From a virus, in the IMG/VR virus record IMGVR_UViG_3300046559_001153, positions 62,001 to 126,000 of that record: a stretch of 64,000 nt of DNA. The stretch is one strand, 5' to 3'. The notes beneath the pieces were generated by a model. It had not been told where the DNA came from, did no database searches, and saw only the letters and a program-made list of their open reading frames with translations. Position numbers and translations under genes: made by a program. Positions 51,452 to 59,203 of this stretch are shown one piece after another (within the stretch, counting starts at the first letter, position 1; each line of letters begins with the position of its first letter).

Positions 51452-51808
51452 ATGGCTAATAAAAAGAAACCGGCGAATTACAAGGGCTTCGGCGAACGCA
51501 AGACGCAGCAGCCGCCAGCGTTCATCGCCTGGTTTGACAACCGGGGCGAGCTTCACGAGTCTGAGCTCATTGTCGCGTACCGGACAGTCAGACAGACACG
51601 CTTGCTGGCTGGTTCCGAGGCGTTTGGTGGCCGAAAGCACGTCGAGTCCAGGTATCTCCACGCGTCGCAGCACGCGGCACGTGTGGCCCTGCTGAACAAG
51701 CTCAGGGATGAGCGTGATGACCTGTACGTCAAGCTTCAGTGCGTACAGGCCCGGATGCACCTGGTTGAGGCCCTCATGCAAATCCCCCAGTCGAGACAGC
51801 CAGAATGA
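51452..51808 (+). CDS. Unknown basic protein
   Basis: A 118-residue protein from ATG 51452 with ATAGGA upstream. Lys-rich N-terminus, central FDNRGELHESELIVAYRTVRQ, then a coiled-coil-like end (LNKLRDERDDLYVKLQ). Overlaps the next gene by ATGA. Confidence 0.6.
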   Translation: MANKKKPANYKGFGERKTQQPPAFIAWFDNRGELHESELIVAYRTVRQTRLLAGSEAFGGRKHVESRYLHASQHAARVALLNKLRDERDDLYVKLQCVQARMHLVEALMQIPQSRQPE

Positions 51809-52083
51809 GAACCAATTACAAGGCCGAGATTGACGTCGACCGGACAACCGGCCAGGTGAAGTCGCTTCGCATCCAGTTCCGGTCGGGTGACCATTCATCA
51901 ACGGAGTGGCGGTCGTGGGGCTGCAATCTGGATTTCGACAAGAATGACAGACTGCTCGGCGCCGAGATCTTCAAGCCTGTCGCCCGCAGCAAGCTGGCAG
52001 CCCTGACTAAGCAATTGGGGAAAGACGGTCAGTTCCTTATGGCCACAATTCCAAATGGTCTGTTGCTTGCGGAAGGGAGCTAA
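51805..52083 (+). CDS. Unknown small protein
   Basis: A 92-residue beta-strand-rich protein (KAEIDVDRTTGQVKSLRIQF) in ATGA overlap. No family recognised. Confidence 0.6.
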   Translation: MRTNYKAEIDVDRTTGQVKSLRIQFRSGDHSSTEWRSWGCNLDFDKNDRLLGAEIFKPVARSKLAALTKQLGKDGQFLMATIPNGLLLAEGS

Positions 52084-52086
52084 CCC

Positions 52087-52305
52087 ATGGAACAGACCGA
52101 ACGATGTGACACGCCTCGGTGTCGTGAGCCGGTTGTTCCAAATAAGAAGTTGTTTGGCCGGCCGCTGCGTTACTGTCAGTTCTGCTTGTTGATTCTGGAA
52201 GGGCAACTGGCTGATCGCCAGTTTCGTGATGCGCTGCTCGAGAGGGCGCGCGACTACACTGAGGCAGTGGACCGTAGACGATATGAAAGGAGTCAGGATG
52301 CCTGA
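52087..52305 (+). CDS. Small zinc-finger protein
   Basis: A 72-residue protein: CDTPRC...YCQFC gives a four-Cys site. The helical, Arg-rich tail (ERARDYTEAVDRRRYERS) may bind nucleic acid. 3 bases after the previous gene. Confidence 0.6.
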   Translation: MEQTERCDTPRCREPVVPNKKLFGRPLRYCQFCLLILEGQLADRQFRDALLERARDYTEAVDRRRYERSQDA

Positions 52306-52681
52306 ATCTAAGACGACACGCGGCCAACAACTGAAACCCACAGACGCGGAGTTGCTGGAGTTTGTGGCGAGGTTCGCGGGGCTAAAATATGTGCTGATAG
52401 AAAAAGATGGTACTGTTACACATCAGCTTGAAAATGACTCCAGGGATTATCCGGTCCCCGACTACCTCAACAGCCTCGACGCTTGGCACAGGGACGTGTG
52501 GCCGAAGATTCATGACGATCGGTACGAAGTCGATTGGTGGGCCGAACTCGTCGAACTTATCGGAAATGTAGGTGGCTGTGATTGGAAGTATGCCAACGCT
52601 GACGCCCGCAGCCGATGTCTCGCTCTGTGGAGAGCGTTGGATGGTAAATTACCGGACGCACTGGAAGGCGGTGTAAAGTGA
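52298..52681 (+). CDS. Possible phage ABA-sandwich-type protein
   Basis: A 127-residue protein from ATG 52298 (AAAGGAG upstream, 8-base overlap with the previous gene). YPVPDYLNSLDAWHRDVWPKI and the start LKYVLIEKDGTVTH resemble the small phage 'ABA sandwich' family; no activity known. Ends in a GTGA overlap. Confidence 0.55.
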   Translation: MPESKTTRGQQLKPTDAELLEFVARFAGLKYVLIEKDGTVTHQLENDSRDYPVPDYLNSLDAWHRDVWPKIHDDRYEVDWWAELVELIGNVGGCDWKYANADARSRCLALWRALDGKLPDALEGGVK

Positions 52682-52878
52682 ACAAAGGTGATGTAGTCTA
52701 CATCGTGGCTGTTCTGATTTCGACCGGAACATTTGTGCTTGGCTCTGTGCTTGGCTCATATTCAGGCGCATCAACTGTCCGAGGTGACGCTATCAAGGCC
52801 GGCGTCGCTCAGTGGTCTGTCGATTCGAAGACCGGGGTGACAAAGTTCGAATGGATAAAACCAGTCGATAGTAAGTAG
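52678..52878 (+). CDS. Small single-helix membrane protein
   Basis: A 66-residue protein, GTG start in overlap. One transmembrane segment (VVYIVAVLISTGTFVLGSVLG), then VAQWSVDSKTGVTKFEWI, an ending seen in small phage membrane proteins of unknown role. Confidence 0.6.
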   Translation: MNKGDVVYIVAVLISTGTFVLGSVLGSYSGASTVRGDAIKAGVAQWSVDSKTGVTKFEWIKPVDSK

Positions 52879-52916
52879 GCCCGGTGAAAGATCTGGTTCT
52901 CAAGTAAAGGACTGTC

Positions 52917-53069
52917 GTGGTATTTACACCCGAAGAGAGACAGGCCGCCAGCAGAGGATTTGTTGGCGGCCTGTTGGATGGTTGTCTTATGACGGTGCTC
53001 TGGCTGGCGTTGGTTGCCATGTTCACAATGATCTGGTTTGCCCTCTTTATCTGGATAGGCTGGTTATGA
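52917..53069 (+). CDS. Small membrane protein
   Basis: A 50-residue protein with GTG start behind AAAGGA. Polar N-terminus (VVFTPEERQAASRG) then a Trp/Phe/Leu-rich helix (VLWLALVAMFTMIWFALFI). It could be a small holin-like or lysis-timing protein with the previous gene, but there is no endolysin in this window. Ends in an ATGA overlap. Confidence 0.55.
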   Translation: MVFTPEERQAASRGFVGGLLDGCLMTVLWLALVAMFTMIWFALFIWIGWL

Positions 53070-53167
53070 AATACCCAACAGACGAGACACTAGAGAAATT
53101 CCTGTTCGAGTTTTGTGACGGCCGGGCCTGTCATGCTGGCGATGTCGTAGCTCTGGGGCCTCGTTGA
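53066..53167 (+). CDS. Very short ORF in overlap chain
   Basis: A 33-residue frame (MKYPTDETLEKFLFEFCDG...) between an ATGA overlap before and a TTGA overlap after. The neat overlaps support coding; the size is a caution. Confidence 0.45.
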   Translation: MKYPTDETLEKFLFEFCDGRACHAGDVVALGPR

Positions 53168-53637
53168 TCTTGCTGGGGAGTGTGGATTTCTGGCAGTTTA
53201 ACGTCATGCCGAACATCGAGGCTAGAGGCATCGAATTCGAGAAACGCTGGGCATTGACGCTTGAAGAAATGATCATGGACGAATTGCAGTTGGCTGACGA
53301 GAAGAACGGCCAGCCGGTCAGGAATCGATCTTTTAACGGGGTCGATGAGAATCTGTTGCGCATCAGGCTGATCACCGCCAGCACAAGGGAGCGATGGATC
53401 GCCTTGTACAATGCCTGTGACCCGCATCCGGTCGAGTACAACATGAAGCCGGCGCCTTATGGCGACATTATGCCGCTGTCTGAGTGGCTCGAGGCTGTGA
53501 ACACTGGGGGTTTTATTGATTATGACGGGAGCGGTTATCCGATGCGGGACGGCAACATGTCCAGCTTCTGCATCAAGCCGTCCCGTGCAGCGTTGGTGCC
53601 CCCCGACGCGACACACATTCAATGGTACAACAAGTAG
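53164..53637 (+). CDS. Paralogue family D member 1, unknown
   Basis: A 157-residue protein with TTG start in a TTGA overlap. C-terminus GSGYPMRDGNMSSFCIKPS....PPDATHIQWYNK is shared with the next gene. The N-terminal half is helical and diverged. Confidence 0.6.
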   Translation: MILLGSVDFWQFNVMPNIEARGIEFEKRWALTLEEMIMDELQLADEKNGQPVRNRSFNGVDENLLRIRLITASTRERWIALYNACDPHPVEYNMKPAPYGDIMPLSEWLEAVNTGGFIDYDGSGYPMRDGNMSSFCIKPSRAALVPPDATHIQWYNK

Positions 53638-53646
53638 GGAGACGAA

Positions 53647-54060
53647 GTGAATTCAGGGATTCCGCAGCGTGTGTTACTCGATCCTCTTGTGCGGCACCTC
53701 AAGGCGCAGCAGATGGAAGGAACCGAGTTTATTTTTGTGGTAGTGAGGCCCGACGGTGAAGTGTCAATCGAGTCGGATCTGCCGATGGAGCTGGTCTTCA
53801 CAATTTTGCGAGCCGTAGTCGACGACGCACCAGCCCTCGTGCAGTACGACCAGGAGATTGAGTTCGGCCAGGGCCAGCTGATTGACGTCGGCACATTTAT
53901 CTCAATGGCCGACAATCTGGTTCTAACGGACTGTGATGGCCGCGGCTATCCGGTCAGAGCTGGCAAACACAGTCAGCAGATCATCTATCCGTCGGGTGTA
54001 CGGGACATTCCGAATGACGCCACACACATCTGGTGGGTCACCAAAGACCAAGCTTCATAG
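53647..54060 (+). CDS. Paralogue family D member 2, unknown
   Basis: A 137-residue protein with GTG start (AGGGAGACGAA upstream). Shares DGRGYPVRAGKHSQQIIYPS and NDATHIWWVTK with its upstream neighbour. The rest is acidic and strand-rich. Confidence 0.6.
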   Translation: MNSGIPQRVLLDPLVRHLKAQQMEGTEFIFVVVRPDGEVSIESDLPMELVFTILRAVVDDAPALVQYDQEIEFGQGQLIDVGTFISMADNLVLTDCDGRGYPVRAGKHSQQIIYPSGVRDIPNDATHIWWVTKDQAS

Positions 54061-54070
54061 GGAGAATGAG

Positions 54071-54409
54071 ATGTACCTGATCGGTAACCGCTTATTCGAC
54101 ACTAAATGGTGGAACCAGGAAAAGGAGAAATGGGCCGGTCCGGACGAGGCAACACGATTCACTACAGAGGATGTCAAGAAGATTCGCCTGCCGCCCGAGG
54201 GCTATTGGTGTCCTCTATGGAGCGTCGACTTCGTCCAATTCTCGAGATTGATCAGCGAGGCGTCAGAGGCTGGTGCTTTTGCCGCGCCGATCATGTCACG
54301 CATGGCCGAATCAATGGATCTCACTGGCAGGCAGGTGTGTTCGCTTATTGACCGGGCGATCAATCGCTGGGACGAGGCTAAAATGAAATTGAAAAGGAAC
54401 AAAACATGA
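54071..54409 (+). CDS. Unknown protein
   Basis: A 112-residue protein from ATG 54071, AGGGAGAATGAG upstream. Trp-rich N-terminus (FDTKWWNQEKEKWAG). Helical end with basic tail. ATGA overlap with the next gene. Confidence 0.6.
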   Translation: MYLIGNRLFDTKWWNQEKEKWAGPDEATRFTTEDVKKIRLPPEGYWCPLWSVDFVQFSRLISEASEAGAFAAPIMSRMAESMDLTGRQVCSLIDRAINRWDEAKMKLKRNKT

Positions 54410-54777
54410 ATTGGAACGAGCCGTTGCTGGAGAACACACGGCAGATGTCCATCTGGCCCGAATCGCCCGAGGAGTTCGCCATGCTGGATCCGCCGGCGAA
54501 CAGAAGGATGCAGCTGCAACCGGTGTTCACGGGCGACATGTTCAAACAGGCTGTTGCTTATCCTGTCCTGGTCGAGGGCTGGGACAAGAAAAAATCAGGA
54601 CGCGTCAAACGGGCTTGGCTCAAAGAGTTCACCGAGGCTGAGCGAACGACAATCAGCAGCTATTACAAGCGGTTCTACCGCTGGCATCTGGTGACTGGCA
54701 TGCCTGCCCATGTTTCATGTCGTCTGACGACGCTGGCCTTGCTGCAGCGGGCTGTGAATTTCTTCGCAAGCATCTAA
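54406..54777 (+). CDS. Unknown protein
   Basis: A 123-residue basic protein. Central Lys/Arg block (GWDKKKSGRVKRAWLKEF) and a helical aromatic end. No family recognised. Confidence 0.6.
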   Translation: MNWNEPLLENTRQMSIWPESPEEFAMLDPPANRRMQLQPVFTGDMFKQAVAYPVLVEGWDKKKSGRVKRAWLKEFTEAERTTISSYYKRFYRWHLVTGMPAHVSCRLTTLALLQRAVNFFASI

Positions 54778-54787
54778 GGAGATTCAA

Positions 54788-55081
54788 ATGAGCTTGTACA
54801 TGACAATCGATGCGGCCCAGCTGAGAGCAGCACTGTCTGAGATCGAGGCAGCTGAGCAGAATGGATTCAATCATTGTCTGGCTGTGTTTTTCATCGCTGA
54901 GGCCAGTCGTCGCCTGTCTGGCACAAAAGCCGAGTACAGCGACATGATCGAGCGGGCCCATCCAACAGACGAGCGATTCGACTGGGGACGGTACCAGGAA
55001 GTGAGCCGGGAAAACAAGTTTGTGCGTGGCGAACTTGTACCAATCAAACCGAGAAAGAAAAGGAAGCACCGCGATGCTTAA
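54788..55081 (+). CDS. Unknown small protein
   Basis: A 97-residue protein, AAGGAG before ATG. Helical N-terminus, then KPRKKRKHRD tail. It overlaps the next gene by 8 bases. Confidence 0.6.
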   Translation: MSLYMTIDAAQLRAALSEIEAAEQNGFNHCLAVFFIAEASRRLSGTKAEYSDMIERAHPTDERFDWGRYQEVSRENKFVRGELVPIKPRKKRKHRDA

Positions 55082-55388
55082 AATCAACCGTGACGCGAAC
55101 CGTAAGGCCACTGACCACTGGGATGAACTGCAGGTTGTGCACGACGCGCTGGTCAAAACGCGAGATGATTGCGAGAAAGTTCCGTCCAAGAGATTGGGCG
55201 TCCGCATCTTCCATGAGGGAAATGAGATGATGTGGGATTCTCTGGTGCTCCCGAAAACGATAATCGCGGAGCTGCAGACCTGGCTGGTGGCCCGACTGAA
55301 GGAAGAGATCCACGCTACGAGAGTGACACAAGAACGGATTTGGACTGCTGAGGTCAAGGATCTGCACGCCAAAAACGGGACGAAGTGA
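55074..55388 (+). CDS. Unknown small protein
   Basis: A 104-residue helical protein from ATG 55074 with AAAGGAAG upstream. No motif. GTGA overlap with the next gene. Confidence 0.6.
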   Translation: MLKINRDANRKATDHWDELQVVHDALVKTRDDCEKVPSKRLGVRIFHEGNEMMWDSLVLPKTIIAELQTWLVARLKEEIHATRVTQERIWTAEVKDLHAKNGTK

Positions 55389-55612
55389 TGGCCGACGTCG
55401 TCAGTCTGAAGTCTGTGGGCTGTGCTTACCGAAACGGACGTCGGATGCCCGGTTGGGGCGTCATTTCGCTCGATGACGGCAGGAAGCTGTATTGCCGCGA
55501 AGCTGAGAACAGTTTTGACGCCATGTGTGCCCGGGCCGAATTGCTCGGGCACACAGTTTCTAGAATGCGAGCCCGTCTCGATCACTGGGTGGAGACGGGC
55601 CAGTTTATTTGA
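55385..55612 (+). CDS. Unknown small protein
   Basis: A 75-residue protein (GTG 55385 or ATG 55388). GWGVISLDDGRKLYCREAENS suggests a small beta domain. No family recognised. Confidence 0.6.
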   Translation: MMADVVSLKSVGCAYRNGRRMPGWGVISLDDGRKLYCREAENSFDAMCARAELLGHTVSRMRARLDHWVETGQFI

Positions 55613-55623
55613 AGGACTCACGG

Positions 55624-55968
55624 ATGCGAATTTTATCACCGATGACATTGGCGAGGATCATCGCCTTGCTGCCCGCCAGGTCTCAATTTGTATTGATAAC
55701 CGCGGTCAAGGAAGGCACGGGAGTCGACACGAACATCACTGATCCAAAGGTGGCTAAGATGTTCGTGCTCGAGACGGGGGCTGAGATGAGCCCTAAGGAT
55801 GCGGTCTGTCTTCATGACACGGATGGGGCTGGTGATTGTCAGCTGTGCGTCCGTGATCGAACGAAATGTCCACTCAACCCAGGAGAGAAGAATGGCGACG
55901 AGAAAGCTCACACACCAGATGATGGCCGACCTGTCCCTGCACAAACTGTTGGAGATCGGCCTGCGTGA
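55624..55968 (+). CDS. Unknown protein with read-through tail
   Basis: A 114-residue frame from ATG 55624 (GAAGGACTCACGG upstream). CLHDTDGAGDCQLCVRDRTKC in the middle may bind zinc. The last 26 residues overlap the next gene by 77 bases and look like an out-of-frame extension (Pro/Asp/Gly-rich). Confidence 0.55.
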   Translation: MRILSPMTLARIIALLPARSQFVLITAVKEGTGVDTNITDPKVAKMFVLETGAEMSPKDAVCLHDTDGAGDCQLCVRDRTKCPLNPGEKNGDEKAHTPDDGRPVPAQTVGDRPA

Positions 55969-56380
55969 TGTCAAGAAGCACGCGAAGACCCCAGGCTGTG
56001 TTGTGTACATGGGCACATGGCTGGAGACGTTGCAACCGCGTGCCCTTGACGACGAAGAGCCGGAGGCGCTGGCCACGTGTTTTGCTTGTATGGCCGGGTC
56101 TGTGATGAAGCAGACGTTTGGTATGTCACGTCATGAAGACATCGAGATTATGACGTCTACGCTACCCGAAGACGACCGCCGCGCAGCCTGTGAATGGACG
56201 ACAGTTTTGGACCATTTGCGATGCGGGCAAGTTGACAAGGCACTGACTGCGCTGGGACGCGATAGCGGTAAGCGTCTGCCCGTGAAGAATCGCAAGACAC
56301 CCGTGTACTCCAAAAGTCCGGCTAAGTGGTTCAAGGCCATGGAAAAGCTTCACGCTGAACTCAAAGCCGCCAACATCTAA
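55892..56380 (+). CDS. Paralogue family B member 2, unknown
   Basis: A 162-residue protein from ATG 55892 with AGGAGAGAAG upstream. Shares LHKLLEIGLRDVKKH, TPGCVVYMGTWL, CFACMAGSVM, LDHLRCGQVDKAL and KAMEKLHAELKAANI with the copies at 37009, 56394 and 59585. Confidence 0.65.
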   Translation: MATRKLTHQMMADLSLHKLLEIGLRDVKKHAKTPGCVVYMGTWLETLQPRALDDEEPEALATCFACMAGSVMKQTFGMSRHEDIEIMTSTLPEDDRRAACEWTTVLDHLRCGQVDKALTALGRDSGKRLPVKNRKTPVYSKSPAKWFKAMEKLHAELKAANI

Positions 56381-56393
56381 AAAGGAGCCGACA

Positions 56394-56840
56394 ATGCCCG
56401 AGACCAAACTGACCTGGCAGGAACTGAACACGTGGAAGCTGCACGAGCTGCTTGACTTGGCTCTGACCGATCTGAAGAAGCACGAGAATACGTCAGGCTG
56501 TGTCGTGAATATGTCCGTTTTCTTGTGGACCGGTGAAAGGCCTGGGGATAAATGCCAGGCTTGTCTGGCTGGAACTGTGTTACGACATTCGTTGGGACTG
56601 CTAAACCTGAGAGATTTGGTCAGCGGCGAGTCGCTTGATGTGCGGCAAGAGGCTCGCCGGTGGGTTTACGCAATCGATTACCTGCGGGCGGGCAGCGTGA
56701 GCCTGGCGCAAGAGGAGATGGATCGAGCAGAGCCGGCCGAGCCGATGGACCGAGTGGTTGTGGACTACCACGACGACCGCGACATGTGGCTCCACGACAT
56801 GACTCTGTTGCTGAGCGATCTTCGAGCGGCGAACCTTTAA
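56394..56840 (+). CDS. Paralogue family B member 3, unknown
   Basis: A 148-residue tandem neighbour: LHELLDLALTDLKKHENT, GCVVNMSVFLW, CQACLAGTVLRHSLGL, AIDYLRAGSV and LLLSDLRAANL. AAAGGAG precedes the ATG. Confidence 0.65.
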   Translation: MPETKLTWQELNTWKLHELLDLALTDLKKHENTSGCVVNMSVFLWTGERPGDKCQACLAGTVLRHSLGLLNLRDLVSGESLDVRQEARRWVYAIDYLRAGSVSLAQEEMDRAEPAEPMDRVVVDYHDDRDMWLHDMTLLLSDLRAANL

Positions 56841-56857
56841 TACCGAAGGAGAGGGAT

Positions 56858-57508
56858 ATGACCAGTAGCGATCGAGCGCGTGTGGGTTGTCTGCTGATAG
56901 CGTTGTTTGCGTTCATGGCGATCTACAGCGGTATCGCGTGGCACTGGTGGCATGACCCGGTCTCCCCATTCAAACCCGGAGACCGGGTCGTTCATCGGCA
57001 GAATCCCAAGGTCCGTGGCATATTCGTGGCCCTGGTCGTCGAGAACGGGATCCAGATGGCTTGTGTTTCGACAGACCGCGAAGCCATCTGGGAGACGGTC
57101 AATCCTTTCACCATTCCGTACGTTCAGAAGATGCCCGTGGTCCTATTGCGAAAGGAAGAACTGAGTGATAAACAACCAGATGTACGAGAGGGCCCGCCAG
57201 ACGCTCCAGGTCGCGACGGGGAACAACCAGAGCAGAATCACCCAAGACGCCTTCAACGACGGGTGGAAGTCCCTCCTGGAGTTCATGACGCGACCGCCGA
57301 CAATGCTGGCCAGAAAGAGAGACACGTACGAGGTCTTTTACTGGACTGGCGACAATGTCGTCGAGCTACACGCGTTCATGCGGGGCACGCTGCTGCCAAA
57401 GCATTTTCCACCCATGCAGTGGATCACTCGTCGCAGCAGCACCGACGAGATCAATTACTGGTCATCAGACGAATTCAACCATGTCTTCGAACTGATCGCC
57501 GAGCTTAA
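56858..57508 (+). CDS. Small membrane protein with long read-through tail
   Basis: The first 102 codons encode a single-helix membrane protein (CLLIALFAFMAIYSGIAW, then FKPGDRVVHRQNPKVRG, a small barrel-like domain). From about 57165 the frame continues for 344 bases through the next gene as an Arg/His/Gln-rich sequence with no stop until 57508. The TGA of the +1 frame lies right before the next GTG, so a one-base change probably removed the normal end. Confidence 0.55.
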   Translation: MTSSDRARVGCLLIALFAFMAIYSGIAWHWWHDPVSPFKPGDRVVHRQNPKVRGIFVALVVENGIQMACVSTDREAIWETVNPFTIPYVQKMPVVLLRKEELSDKQPDVREGPPDAPGRDGEQPEQNHPRRLQRRVEVPPGVHDATADNAGQKERHVRGLLLDWRQCRRATRVHAGHAAAKAFSTHAVDHSSQQHRRDQLLVIRRIQPCLRTDRRA

Positions 57509-57572
57509 ACCACTGGAAGAAGACGACGCTTCGGCATCGAAACCGCGGTCTGTAGGGGAGGGAACACATTGA
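57165..57572 (+). CDS. Unknown protein
   Basis: A 135-residue protein, GTG start with AAGGAAGAA upstream. The sequence is protein-like throughout (ERARQTLQVATGNNQSRIT, YEVFYWTGDNVVELHAFMRG), unlike the frame that overlaps it. Confidence 0.65.
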   Translation: MINNQMYERARQTLQVATGNNQSRITQDAFNDGWKSLLEFMTRPPTMLARKRDTYEVFYWTGDNVVELHAFMRGTLLPKHFPPMQWITRRSSTDEINYWSSDEFNHVFELIAELKPLEEDDASASKPRSVGEGTH

Positions 57573-57922
57573 TGAAACGAATTGACCCAAGTCTGATTCC
57601 CGATCTGTACGTCAAACACCAGCTGACTCCGGAGCAGGGAACGACACTAAAAAAGGACGAGGGCAAAGCCTGTCTGTTGGGGCTGCTGTACGTCGACGAG
57701 TGTTCGCCGGTGATACTTAATGACCCGGGTTTTGTTATTGCAATCGCCCAGCTGGCGAGGCGCGGGTATGACCCAGAGTACCTGCGGGGTTTGATGACTG
57801 GTTTTGATGGTCGCCGTCTGAAAATTGACGAGGACGAGTCTGAATACGTGATTGACGGATTCGAAGATGGCCGAACTGCCGTTAAGCTCCTAATTGCGAA
57901 AGGGATGGAATGGTTGAGATGA
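57572..57922 (+). CDS. Paralogue family C member 2, unknown
   Basis: A 116-residue relative of the gene at 37824: RIDPSLIPDLYVKHQLTP, ACLLGLLYVD, RRGYDPEYLRGLMTGFDG, then an acidic run and DGFEDGRTA. TGATG overlap with the previous gene. Confidence 0.65.
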   Translation: MKRIDPSLIPDLYVKHQLTPEQGTTLKKDEGKACLLGLLYVDECSPVILNDPGFVIAIAQLARRGYDPEYLRGLMTGFDGRRLKIDEDESEYVIDGFEDGRTAVKLLIAKGMEWLR

Positions 57923-58320
57923 CCGAGAGAGACGAGGCCATCCGTGGGATTGCTGTCAGCGTGTTCAAGCAGCACGACCTGTACACGCTGCACAGCCAGG
58001 TGATTGTGCATGGCAAGTCTATTCGCTTGGAGCTGTTTCCTCACGCGGTACGACATCAGCTGAGTGCCTTGTCGTTGGAGCTCGCGCCCGAGCTGAGGAT
58101 GTACCTCTTGGGGATTTACCTGCCGGAAGAGTGGTGGGGGATGGGCTTCGGTCAACAGTTGTACGACCTGGCTTGTGAGCTGGCGTCCGAGCTGGTGCTG
58201 GAAGACGTAGTGCAGTATCCGGTAGGGAAGACGGCTCGCGGAGAGCTGCGGCGAGATTACCTGCTTCGCCGCGGGTGGATGCCGTGTGAGGATGATCAAG
58301 TCCGCCGGTTTGTAATCTGA
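57919..58320 (+). CDS. GNAT-like protein
   Basis: A 133-residue protein from the ATGA overlap. MYLLGIYLPEEWWGMGFGQQLYDLA resembles the acetyl-CoA-binding strand and Q/R-x-x-G-x-G/A loop of GNAT acetyltransferases, and YLLRRGWMPCED fits the last strand. The N-terminal strands are diverged, so the assignment is tentative. Confidence 0.5.
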   Translation: MTERDEAIRGIAVSVFKQHDLYTLHSQVIVHGKSIRLELFPHAVRHQLSALSLELAPELRMYLLGIYLPEEWWGMGFGQQLYDLACELASELVLEDVVQYPVGKTARGELRRDYLLRRGWMPCEDDQVRRFVI

Positions 58321-58328
58321 CCGGCGGT

Positions 58329-58346
58329 TACCTTTTTAACAAGTTA
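58329..58346 (+). repeat. 18-nt intergenic palindrome, copy 7
   Basis: TACCTTTTTAACAAGTTA, 8 bases after the upstream stop; AAAGGGA follows and ATG 58367 comes 20 bases after the palindrome. Confidence 0.7.
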
Positions 58347-58366
58347 CAGAAAGGGACGGTGCGACG

Positions 58367-58774
58367 ATGTCTACAAATGGGACGGAAAAGCAGAGCGTGA
58401 TCACACTGGCTGGAGGCTTCGCTGCCTGGCTGACAACAGACGAGGTTAACGCCTGGCACGGGTTTTTGAGTGAACAAGAGCTCTGGAAGGAGTACTGTAA
58501 GGCTGACGCGCAGACTGAGGCGCTGAGTTTCATTTTTCAGGGCCACAACCCGCTGGGATATTCGGCGTTGGACTATGTGGTCGCTCAAGACAACGTTCAA
58601 CGGTTGGCTGACGAGCTTTTCAAGGTCGGCAAGGCCTGGTACGAAGAACACATTCTTCCGACCAGGCGTGACGAGAACACCGACAGGCAGCAGACGGTTG
58701 CCGATCTGGTCGACCAGCTTCTGAATGCAAAGCCGGTTCTTGATAAGCACAACGAGGCAACGGACGGGTCGTAG
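58367..58774 (+). CDS. Unknown protein
   Basis: A 135-residue acidic helical protein behind palindrome copy 7. AWLTTDEVNAWHGFLSEQELW and DYVVAQDNVQRLADELF are typical parts. No family recognised. Confidence 0.6.
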   Translation: MSTNGTEKQSVITLAGGFAAWLTTDEVNAWHGFLSEQELWKEYCKADAQTEALSFIFQGHNPLGYSALDYVVAQDNVQRLADELFKVGKAWYEEHILPTRRDENTDRQQTVADLVDQLLNAKPVLDKHNEATDGS

Positions 58775-58776
58775 GC

Positions 58777-58971
58777 ATGAAAAACGTTCGACCTTTGACG
58801 CCGGATGAAATGGCGGCCATACCGGCTATTCAGGCCATAGTCGGCGGTGGAGACTTTGGCTACTGCATGGACTGTGATGGTCTGCGAACAATCGCGGGTG
58901 GAAAGTGTTCCGGTTGTCAGAGGCCATTAGCTAAGGCAATACCACCAGGAGGAGACAACCATCTTGATTGA
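58777..58971 (+). CDS. Small zinc-ribbon protein
   Basis: A 64-residue protein: CMDCDG...GKCSGC gives a CxxC...CxxC site. It overlaps the next gene by 8 bases. Confidence 0.6.
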   Translation: MKNVRPLTPDEMAAIPAIQAIVGGGDFGYCMDCDGLRTIAGGKCSGCQRPLAKAIPPGGDNHLD

Positions 58972-59191
58972 CAATGCTGACCGTGACGAGATCGATGCGC
59001 AGATCCATGAAATTGCGCATCGATCTCTAATTGAAATGCACACCGCGGGTATCATGGACAGTCTGGCCAAAGTCGAGTTCAGCGTTCGAGAGAATCTGAT
59101 TCGACAGGTGCTCTCAGCGATTAAAGAAGAGTACTGCCTGCATTGCGGGTCGGATTCGGGTTCTTCGTGCCCCTGTCAAAACGACGATTGA
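58964..59191 (+). CDS. Small protein with C-terminal Cys cluster
   Basis: A 75-residue protein, TTG start with GGAGG upstream. Helical body and CLHCGSDSGSSCPC ending, probably a zinc site. Confidence 0.6.
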   Translation: MIDNADRDEIDAQIHEIAHRSLIEMHTAGIMDSLAKVEFSVRENLIRQVLSAIKEEYCLHCGSDSGSSCPCQNDD

Positions 59192-59203
59192 AAGGAGAGT
59201 TCA

